From the NCBI RefSeq assembly GCF_000144405.1, contig NC_014370.1:62001-126000 (forward strand): a DNA stretch of 64,000 nucleotides, in the 5' to 3' direction. The position numbers and the translations under genes were made by a program. Below the pieces are notes generated by a model that did not search any database, was not told where the DNA came from, and saw only the letters and a program-made list of their open reading frames with translations. Positions 1 through 6,530 of this stretch are shown piece by piece; the first letter of the stretch is position 1; the number at the start of each line of letters is the position of its first letter. The DNA is from Prevotella melaninogenica ATCC 25845. Lineage in GTDB: Bacteria > Bacteroidota > Bacteroidia > Bacteroidales > Bacteroidaceae.

Positions 1-810
1 ACTTACAATAGTGAAAACATCAACATCTGTAATCGTATGGCTTACGATTTCGCTCTTTGCTGCGAAGTTATCGAGCGCTAAATAACGCTGTTTACATAAT
101 TCAGCTTCCTCAAATCGCAATTCCTCCGCATATTTCTCCATTTTCTTTTTTAGGAGTTTCTGCACATCACGAGTATTCCCTTTTAATACTTCTCGTGCTT
201 GTTTTATGGCTTCTTGATAATCTTCATAACTCTGTTTATTGATACATGGTGCTCCACAGTTATGTAAATGATACTCTAAGCAAGGCTTATATTTACCCTG
301 TTCGATACCTTCTTTCGTAATAGGGAAGCGACAAGTGCGCGGTTTGTATACCTTCTTAATGATATCAAGAATCGCATACATACTTCCAATATGGCTATAT
401 GGGCCATAAAAAGTACCATAACGTTTATTGATAGTACGTGTTTTGAATATACGTGGGAAATACTCATTCGTTACGCAAATACTTGGGTAAGTCTTACCAT
501 CTTTCAGCAATACGTTGTATTTAGGCTTGTATTGCTTGATAAGTTGATTCTCTATAAGAAGTGCATCTTCTTCTGTTTTGACCACAGAATATGAAATGTC
601 ATGAATCTTAGAAACCAATACCTTTGTTTTAAAACGGTCAACCTCTTTATGGAAATAGGAAGATACACGTCTTTTAAGGTTCTTCGCCTTGCCAACATAG
701 ATGATTGTTTTCTCATTATCATAGAACTGATATGTGCCTGGTTTCTCAGGCATATTGAGTACAATGTTCTTAAGATATGCAGTTCGCTTCAAGTTATCTT
801 CTTTATTCAT
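1..810 (-). CDS. uvrC: UvrABC system protein C, N-terminal 270 residues (cut by window edge)
   Basis: UvrC makes the two incisions around UvrB-bound DNA lesions in nucleotide excision repair. I translated this from the reverse strand. It starts at the ATG whose complement is 808-810 and stays open to base 1, so the C-terminal half (RNase H-like endonuclease and HhH domains) lies outside. Visible are the GIY-YIG nuclease domain at about residues 22-100 (GTYQFY, then IYVGKAKNLKRR), a central Cys-containing stretch (KPCLEYHLHNCGAPC) and a UVR domain near residues 205-240 (KKKMEKYAEELRFEEAELCK), which contacts UvrB. The start is well placed because translation begins MNKEDNLKRTAYLKNIVLNM just before the GIY-YIG fold, as in other UvrC proteins. 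It lies downstream of apt and mnmG on the same strand, separated from apt by a terminator-like hairpin and a parS-like site. Confidence 0.96.
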   Translation of the reverse strand, partial: MNKEDNLKRTAYLKNIVLNMPEKPGTYQFYDNEKTIIYVGKAKNLKRRVSSYFHKEVDRFKTKVLVSKIHDISYSVVKTEEDALLIENQLIKQYKPKYNVLLKDGKTYPSICVTNEYFPRIFKTRTINKRYGTFYGPYSHIGSMYAILDIIKKVYKPRTCRFPITKEGIEQGKYKPCLEYHLHNCGAPCINKQSYEDYQEAIKQAREVLKGNTRDVQKLLKKKMEKYAEELRFEEAELCKQRYLALDNFAAKSEIVSHTITDVDVFTIVS

Positions 811-850
811 TTTGCGTAACTCCTTTGTATAAAGGGCTTTTAAAGTGTTT

Positions 851-866
851 TGTTTCACGTGGAACA
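851..866. promoter_or_regulatory. parS: parS-like centromere site (ParB binding), site 1
   Basis: The 16-mer TGTTTCACGTGGAACA differs at one base from a perfect palindrome. Its reverse complement TGTTCCACGTGAAACA is a standard form of the near-universal bacterial parS sequence. It lies between uvrC and apt. ParB nucleates on such sites and spreads, and ParA/SMC then segregate the origin region. ParB binding here is inferred from the motif only. Confidence 0.75.
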
Positions 867-945
867 CGAACGGTGCTTCACGTTGGCACATGTGGTGCTT
901 CACGTTAGCACATATGGTGCTAAGGCTTGGCACGATAGTTCGTGA
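865..945. repeat. Clustered GCAC/GGTGC short palindromes, locus 1 of 5
   Basis: Degenerate short palindromes such as GCACATGTGGTGC and GCACATATGGTGC are spaced about 23-25 bases apart and linked by TTCACGTT/AAGGCTT. The cluster directly abuts parS-like site 1. The same family recurs at 4824, 10079, 21032 and 33636, always between genes. Function unknown. Confidence 0.6.
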
Positions 946-1002
946 CCAAATCTTGGTGTCGTAGTGATGGTTTACAAGCCTCGATAATGTACTTTTAAAG
1001 AA

Positions 1003-1037
1003 AAGAGGAGCGACCCTTTGTGTGGGTTACTCCTCTT
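1003..1037 (-). terminator. Intrinsic terminator downstream of apt
   Basis: AAGAGGAG (1003-1010) pairs with CTCCTCTT (1030-1037), with an inner CCC/GGG pairing. On the minus strand the hairpin is followed by TTTTCTTT, so it fits termination of apt transcripts before uvrC. The plus-strand side is also T-rich (CTTTTTATTTT), so it may work both ways. Confidence 0.65.
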
Positions 1038-1114
1038 CTTTTTATTTTCATTTCGTTTCCTCTTTTCCATATAAAAAGGGTGGGGAGGAAAGATTTTTGT
1101 CACAGTCTTGCTGG

Positions 1115-1645
1115 TTAGAATTGGAGTAAAGAAGTAATTTCAATATCCTTATCGAACTGGTCACGACTGTTAGGAAATTCCGAATGGAGTTCGATAATGA
1201 AGTTGCAATACACCTTTTTAGGATTAAACTTCTTAACAAGGTCACATGCAGCCTTCATCGTTCCGCCAGTTGCAAGGAGGTCATCATGGAGCAAAACAAC
1301 GTCATTCTCGTTGATAGCATCCTTATGAATCTCGATTGTGTCTACGCCATATTCCTTCTGATAACTTTCCTGAATGGTCTCACAAGGAAGCTTACCAGGC
1401 TTACGGCAAAGTACGATACCAGCACCCAAACGAGTGGCAACGGCAGAAGACATGACGAAGCCACGACTCTCGATACCCACAATCTTGGTTACACCCTTAC
1501 CTTTGTAGAGATCAACCATCTCATCAGTAATTTCCTGAAGAGCTTCAGGTGACTTGAATAGGGTAGTCACATCACGGAAGTTAACACCCTTAATAGGCCA
1601 ATCCGGGATACATCTCAGGTTGTCTAATAATAGTTTTTTATTCAT
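1115..1645 (-). CDS. apt: Adenine phosphoribosyltransferase
   Basis: A cytosolic purine-salvage enzyme that converts adenine plus PRPP to AMP and pyrophosphate. The 176-residue length is normal for Apt. The type I phosphoribosyltransferase PRPP loop VVLLHDDLLATGGT is at residues 116-129, and the N-terminal IPDWPIKGVNFRDVTTLF and middle VGIESRGFV segments are typical of the family. The ATG start is well placed and the first residues match the family's N-terminal helix. The perfect parS-like palindrome ends about 35 bases upstream of this start, so ParB occupancy could affect its promoter (inference). It lies between mnmG and uvrC on the same strand and ends at a hairpin terminator at 1003-1037. 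Confidence 0.97.
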   Translation of the reverse strand: MNKKLLLDNLRCIPDWPIKGVNFRDVTTLFKSPEALQEITDEMVDLYKGKGVTKIVGIESRGFVMSSAVATRLGAGIVLCRKPGKLPCETIQESYQKEYGVDTIEIHKDAINENDVVLLHDDLLATGGTMKAACDLVKKFNPKKVYCNFIIELHSEFPNSRDQFDKDIEITSLLQF

Positions 1646-1679
1646 TTTCAGTTTGTTATATAGTTTTGTTTTATACTAT

Positions 1680-1695
1680 TGTTTCACGTGAAACA
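1680..1695. promoter_or_regulatory. parS: parS centromere site (perfect palindrome), site 2
   Basis: TGTTTCACGTGAAACA is a perfect 16-bp palindrome identical to the textbook parS consensus. It sits in the mnmG-apt intergenic region, about 830 bases from the second parS-like site at 851. In many bacteria parS sites cluster near the replication origin, often close to mnmG (gidA). No dnaA, parA or parB gene is in the window. Confidence 0.88.
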
Positions 1696-1762
1696 GGTGT
1701 CTTTTTAACCTTTAGGGGTGTTCCTTTCATCCACGTGTTAGGACTTATTTGTCCAAAGAAAG

Positions 1763-3634
1763 TTATCTTCCCATGAGGACAAGCAGTACATTAATGTCGC
1801 TTGGGCTCACTCCTGGAATACGACTTGCTTGTGCGAGCGTCTCCGGTTGAATCTGTTCTAACTTCTGTCGGCACTCTGTCGAGAGGTCGTGTAGTTCACT
1901 ATACTTGAAGTGTCCTTTGATTTTAATGTCTTCAAGACGTCGCATTTTCTCAGCAAATACACGCTCACGATCGATATAGCCTTTGTACTTTAGCTTGATT
2001 TCAGCAGCCTCAGCAATCTCTTCTTTACGGTTGGGCGAAGCCTCGATAGCCTCTTTAAGGCTTGGAATTACAGCCGAAAGGTTCTCAAAGTTGACCTGTG
2101 GACGTGCAACAAGGTCTACTATCTTCGTTGCTCCCTTGATAGGAGAAGTACCCAAATGCTCCAAGAAACCGTTTACAACTTCAGGCTTAACAGAAGTGTT
2201 GTTACAGAAGTCAAGAATACGATTGATATGCTCCTTCTTTTGCATCCACCAGTCATAACGGTCCTGTTTAGCTATACCTATATTATAAGCACGCTCCGTC
2301 AGTCGCGCATCTGCATCGTCTTGGCGTAAGAGAATACGGTATTCTGCACGCGAAGTAAACATACGATAAGGTTCATCAACGCCCTTTGTAGTAAGGTCAT
2401 CAATCAACACACCGATATAACTCTCGTCTCTATTCATCACGAAAGGATCCTTACCTGCGCAGAGTAGGGCAGCATTGATACCCGCCACTAAGCCTTGTCC
2501 GCCAGCTTCCTCGTATCCTGTCGTACCGTTCACCTGCCCAGCAAAGAACAAACCTTCGATTACTTTCGACTCCAAAGACTGTTTTAGCTGTGTTGGATCA
2601 AAGTAATCATACTCGATAGCATAGCCAGGACGATAGATTTTAGCGTCACGCAGCGCAGGAATCTTATGTATAGCATCCAACTGTACCTCCCAAGGCATAC
2701 TTGAAGAAAAGCCATTCAGATACATCTCATTCGTATCAACGCCCTCTGGTTCGAGGAAGAGAGGATGGCTACTCTTGTCAGGGAAGGTGACGAGTTTCGT
2801 CTCAATCGAAGGACAATAGCGTGGTCCTGTACTCTGAATCTGCCCATTGAATAGGGGAGAGTCAGCCACTCCACGTCTCAAAACCTCATGTGCTTCCTCG
2901 TTCGTGTTACACGTCCAGCAAGGCAACTGTGGTAGATGACGATGCGGACCATAGAAAGAGAACTGATGATAGTCGGTTTCTCCCGGTTGTGGTTCCATCT
3001 CATCAAAGTGTACCGAACGGCGGTCAATGCGCACAGGGGTACCCGTCTTCATGCGATCAGCACGAATCCCATGGCGCGTGATGCTCTCTGTAAAGTTGTG
3101 AACAGCAGGCTCTGCACATCGTCCACCCTCCACCTTTCGCTTACCGATATGCATCAGTCCGTTAAGGAAGGTTCCCGCAGTGATAATCACTGTACGTGCA
3201 TAGATATCAATACCCCATATCGTTTTGATACCCAACACCTTACCATTCTCTACCAACAGCTCGTCGGCTTGATCCTGAAAGATGTCGAGATTGTCCGTAT
3301 GGTCGAGTATTGTGCGCCATTCCCAGATAAATTTACCACGGTCACACTGTGCTCGTGGACTCCAAACAGCAGGTCCCTTTGATCGGTTCAGCATACGAAA
3401 CTGAATCGCTGTAGCATCGGTTACCAGTCCCATATAGCCTCCAAGAGCGTCTACCTCTCTGACTATCTGACCTTTGGCTATACCTCCGACGGCAGGATTA
3501 CAGCTCATCTGACCGATTTTATTCATATCCATTGTTACCAAACAAGTGTTCGCACCCAAGTTGGCAGCTGCTGTAGCAGCCTCACAACCAGCGTGTCCAC
3601 CACCGATAACAAGTACATCATACTTGAATTTCAT
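1763..3634 (-). CDS. mnmG: tRNA uridine-5-carboxymethylaminomethyl(34) synthesis enzyme MnmG (GidA)
   Basis: With MnmE (not in the window), this FAD enzyme installs the (carboxymethyl)aminomethyl group on wobble uridine 34 of several tRNAs. The N-terminal FAD dinucleotide-binding motif VIGGGHAGCEAA is followed by QMSCNPAVGGIAKGQ and the family block GTFLNGLMHIGKRKVEGGR. The C-terminal helical domain that contacts MnmE ends in IPGVSPSDINVLLVLMGR. An ATG nine codons upstream (complement ending at 3661) is also in frame. I chose 3634 because MKFKYDVLVIGGG matches the usual family start and gives 623 residues. A possible -7 element (CAAAATTA, 3685-3692, read on the minus strand) lies upstream. 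Confidence 0.96.
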   Translation of the reverse strand: MKFKYDVLVIGGGHAGCEAATAAANLGANTCLVTMDMNKIGQMSCNPAVGGIAKGQIVREVDALGGYMGLVTDATAIQFRMLNRSKGPAVWSPRAQCDRGKFIWEWRTILDHTDNLDIFQDQADELLVENGKVLGIKTIWGIDIYARTVIITAGTFLNGLMHIGKRKVEGGRCAEPAVHNFTESITRHGIRADRMKTGTPVRIDRRSVHFDEMEPQPGETDYHQFSFYGPHRHLPQLPCWTCNTNEEAHEVLRRGVADSPLFNGQIQSTGPRYCPSIETKLVTFPDKSSHPLFLEPEGVDTNEMYLNGFSSSMPWEVQLDAIHKIPALRDAKIYRPGYAIEYDYFDPTQLKQSLESKVIEGLFFAGQVNGTTGYEEAGGQGLVAGINAALLCAGKDPFVMNRDESYIGVLIDDLTTKGVDEPYRMFTSRAEYRILLRQDDADARLTERAYNIGIAKQDRYDWWMQKKEHINRILDFCNNTSVKPEVVNGFLEHLGTSPIKGATKIVDLVARPQVNFENLSAVIPSLKEAIEASPNRKEEIAEAAEIKLKYKGYIDRERVFAEKMRRLEDIKIKGHFKYSELHDLSTECRQKLEQIQPETLAQASRIPGVSPSDINVLLVLMGR

Positions 3635-3758
3635 CGTCTTTTTACAAAAGTATAGGGGCATAATACCCCTAATTTATACCGACACAAAATTAAGAAATAA
3701 AATCGAATTATACCTATATAATAGAAAGAAAAGTTCCTCTCTTAATTTCCCTTTTCTC

Positions 3759-4572
3759 TTAGTTTAGTAGCCAAGTGATGCCCAACCCAATGTTACTATA
3801 TCGTGAGAACTCGTTGAAAGATATGTCGTAGTAAGTGTTTAGGTGCAGTCGTGGTGAAACCTTATAATCCATTCCGACTTCACTCATAAAGTTGAAGTGG
3901 CTGTCATGTCCTGGTTTTGCCCAGTCGTCCTGTCGCTTTGAGTTGTATCGGTTATAGCTTTCTACGAAGAAGCTCCACTTGTCAGTAGGCTGATACGTGA
4001 GGTTAGCACCAAAGAAAAGGTCAGGACTCTCTGTGTCACCATCCCATTCAGCTCCCAAATCATAGCCTAAGGTGAACTTACTACTCAGCTCATTTTCGAA
4101 CAGGAGGTGGGCTTGAATGCCCAAATTCTTGGGCAGATAGTGTGCGTTACTACCACCAGGAATGAGTATTGTACCCATAAAGGAAACCTTTGGAAACACC
4201 TTTCCGCCCTCATAAACCTTGATTTTCGTACCAATAGCGGCATTCGCAATGCCCCAAAATTCCCTTCAGGTGTATGGGTTATACATTCGTGTATCTGTAG
4301 TCTTACCTCCGCTTGTGGAGTCAGTCCAAGACGAAACAAAGATGTGTTGATAGTGAAAGTACGTGCGTGTCCACCGTTTCTTCTGTCCCATTCAAGTACG
4401 ATACCAGTTTCCCAATCATTCTTTCCTGGTTTCATGATCCCGACACCAGTCGTAGCACAGGGGCATCTGGAGAGAAATCATCAGTGTCTTGTGCCATTGA
4501 ATGTGCAGAGACGAACGTAAGGAGAGATAAACATAAAGTTCTTTTTAAACCACTTCTAAGATAGGCTATCAT
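3759..4572 (-). pseudogene. Outer-membrane beta-barrel / transporter-like protein broken by two single-base frameshifts
   Basis: Three consecutive minus-strand reading frames together make one plausible exported protein of about 271 residues. The first frame, from the ATG at 4572, has a signal peptide (LCLSLLTFVSAHSMAQ) and then DTDDFSPDAPVL. The second carries GVGIMKPGKNDWETGIVLEW onward. The third, to the stop at 3759, has amphipathic beta-strand-like sequence (LFFGANLTYQPTDKWSFFVE) ending IGLGITWLLN. The breaks map near 4447-4453 and to the homopolymer pair CCCCAAAA at 4252-4259. Both fit single-base deletions, since restoring one base at each makes 816 bases, a whole number of codons. The architecture resembles the MetA-pathway-of-phenol-degradation/transporter-like barrel family, but this is tentative. 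Sequencing error at the homopolymer is possible. Confidence 0.72.
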
Positions 4573-4686
4573 AGTCTTCTTTCTTTCTAATAATGTTGTT
4601 GTTTGTTTTAATGTGGATTACAGTCCCCTATTCGTAATCTTATCTTTTTACCCTCATCTTTCTATAGGGGAATGTTATATCAGCTA

Positions 4687-4694
4687 CAAAGATA
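4687..4694 (-). promoter_or_regulatory. -7 promoter element for the frameshifted barrel gene
   Basis: Read on the minus strand this is TATCTTTG, the Bacteroidetes -7 consensus TAnnTTTG. It is about 115 bases upstream of the ATG at 4572. No clear -33 TTTG was seen. Confidence 0.5.
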
Positions 4695-4823
4695 CGCATT
4701 AATCGTTTGAAAATGCGTATTTTATGGTTAAAGTCTTCCTTATCTGTGAAAATCAATGGCGTTTTGCTATCTTTTTTACGACTGATAGCTACTCATTCCA
4801 CCCCTTTCTATTGTCGTACTGAT

Positions 4824-4877
4824 ACTCCGCACATGATGTGCTAACGCCTCGCACGTGTGGTGCGGAGGCTCCGCACC
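4824..4877. repeat. Clustered GCAC/GGTGC short palindromes, locus 2 of 5
   Basis: CCGCACATGATGTGC, CGCACGTGTGGTGCG and CTCCGCACC occur in tandem within the 442-base gap between the broken barrel gene and the MFS gene. They belong to the same family as the clusters at 865, 10079, 21032 and 33636. The rest of this gap holds only the two promoters. Confidence 0.65.
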
Positions 4878-4960
4878 CTATAAAGAGAGGCTCGTTTCGA
4901 TGGATGAAATTCAACTTGTAAAAAGCAGTTGATGCTTCATAGTTATACAGGTTTGCATTC

Positions 4961-4989
4961 TTTGTTTATAAAGATAATATGTACCTTTG
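4961..4989 (+). promoter_or_regulatory. Promoter of the MFS transporter gene
   Basis: TTTG (4961-4964) and TACCTTTG (4982-4989) match the Bacteroidetes -33/-7 pattern with a 17-base gap. The -7 box lies after the first in-frame ATG (4979), so transcription would begin downstream of that ATG. This decides the gene start in favour of 5015. Confidence 0.7.
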
Positions 4990-5014
4990 CATGTTCGGAG
5001 ATAATAATCAACAT

Positions 5015-6220
5015 ATGAAGCTAAATAATACGATAGAAGAAGGAAACGAAGAACGTACAGCCTTAGGCATTCTGCTCACGATAAGTTTTTGTCACCTCTT
5101 AGATGACACAATGCATTCGATGCTCCCAGCAATTTACCCGATGTTGAAAGATGAGTTTGGATTATCCTTCTTTCAAGTTGGAATCATAACGTTAGTACTA
5201 CAGCTAACCTCTTCCATCATCCAACCTTTTGTAGGACTCTATGCCGATAAGCATCATGGTTGGTGGCAATTGCCTGTGAGTATGGTGTTCACGCTTATAG
5301 GAATCTTTATGCTTTCGTATGCCGATAGTTTCCTCGTCATCTTATTATCTGTATCATTGTTCGGCTTAGGCTCTTCTATATTCCATCCGCAAGGTTCGCA
5401 AGTGGCACAGCAAGCCTCTGGTGGACGCAATGGTTTAGCACAGAGTATTTTCCAGGTAGGAGGCAATGGTGGCTTTGCAGCAGGACCATTGTTTGCAGCC
5501 CTGATAGTGATACCAGTCGGCTTGAGTGGTGTACGCTGGTTTGCGTTTATAGCCCTTCTTTTAGCCGTCATACTGATTTATATAGGAAAATGGCATGTAA
5601 AACAATTAAAGGTCGTTCGTAAACGCAGTAGGGCACGATGGACAACAGCGAAAACATATACACGTAATCAGATTTATGGTTTTGTGTTTATCCTCTTCGT
5701 ATTGATGTTCTCCAAGAACTTTTATACAGAGAGTATGGTCAGCTATTTTACTTTCTTTCTGATAGAGAAGTTCGGGGTATCTATTCAAACATCCCAACTC
5801 TGCCTATTTGTTTTCTTAGCAGCAGAAGTTGTTGGAACCCTTCTTGGAGGCTGGATAGGCGATCGCTACGGACGTAAATACGTGATATGGTTCTCTATCT
5901 TTGGGGCAGCGCCATTTACAATCATGCTCCCATACGTAGGTAGTCTTGCTGGAACAATCATTTTATCAGCCATCATCGGACTCATTATAGCATCAGCCTT
6001 TTCAGCAATATTGGTTTATGCAACCGACCTTATGCCTAATCATGTAGGTACAATAGCCGGTATCTTCTATGGACTTTCATTTGGTCTTGGTGGTCTTGGA
6101 AGTACCTTCTTTGGTTGGTTAGCCGATCAGACGAGTATTCTCTTCGTCTTTAAGGTAAGCACATTGCTCCCATTGTTAGGTATTATAGCCGTCTATTTGC
6201 CAAAGATGAAGCGTGAGTAA
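5015..6220 (+). CDS. MFS transporter, fosmidomycin-resistance (Fsr)-like
   Basis: A 401-residue inner-membrane major facilitator protein with about twelve hydrophobic segments. The N-terminal SFCHLLDDTMHSMLPAIYPMLKD block, SIFHPQGSQVA and the GGWIGDRYGRKYVIW loop between transmembrane segments are typical of the Fsr (fosmidomycin-resistance) branch of MFS drug/sugar exporters. The substrate cannot be read from sequence. An ATG at 4979 would add 12 residues, but the promoter -7 box lies between the two ATGs, so 5015 (MKLNNTIEEGNEERT) is preferred. The gene is alone on its strand between an inverted-repeat cluster and the GH84 gene. No terminator hairpin is obvious after the stop. Confidence 0.88.
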   Translation: MKLNNTIEEGNEERTALGILLTISFCHLLDDTMHSMLPAIYPMLKDEFGLSFFQVGIITLVLQLTSSIIQPFVGLYADKHHGWWQLPVSMVFTLIGIFMLSYADSFLVILLSVSLFGLGSSIFHPQGSQVAQQASGGRNGLAQSIFQVGGNGGFAAGPLFAALIVIPVGLSGVRWFAFIALLLAVILIYIGKWHVKQLKVVRKRSRARWTTAKTYTRNQIYGFVFILFVLMFSKNFYTESMVSYFTFFLIEKFGVSIQTSQLCLFVFLAAEVVGTLLGGWIGDRYGRKYVIWFSIFGAAPFTIMLPYVGSLAGTIILSAIIGLIIASAFSAILVYATDLMPNHVGTIAGIFYGLSFGLGGLGSTFFGWLADQTSILFVFKVSTLLPLLGIIAVYLPKMKRE

Positions 6221-6410
6221 GCCACATGGATGATTATAGTCTTACCATTAATAAAGTTGTTTTATGCGTAATGGAGGGCTATATTTAGGTAATGAAAAAG
6301 ACAAAGAGCAGTTAGGAAAGACTATAATTAGAAATCCATACCTTAGTTAAAGAAATCCCTATTCCTTGCTTTTTGCTATCAGTTGATGGGTGAAATTCAT
6401 TTTAATTCCT

Positions 6411-6418
6411 TATCTTTG
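6411..6418 (+). promoter_or_regulatory. -7 promoter element for the GH84 gene
   Basis: TATCTTTG matches TAnnTTTG, 112 bases before the start at 6531. No well-spaced -33 box is evident. The rest of the 310-base gap (6221-6530) holds no other recognisable feature. Confidence 0.5.
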
Positions 6419-6530
6419 CAAGTAGAATTCCTTTTCCTTAGAAAGGGAAGCAATCATATTACTATTTTATAATCGACTTGTCTTATGCGGAAGTATATGG
6501 CAGGTCGGATGCCAAATATTAAAAACCTAC

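Noticed and set aside
4107..4564. Plus-strand open frames across the barrel pseudogene
   Set aside because: They are antisense to the broken outer-membrane gene and lack promoter or homology.
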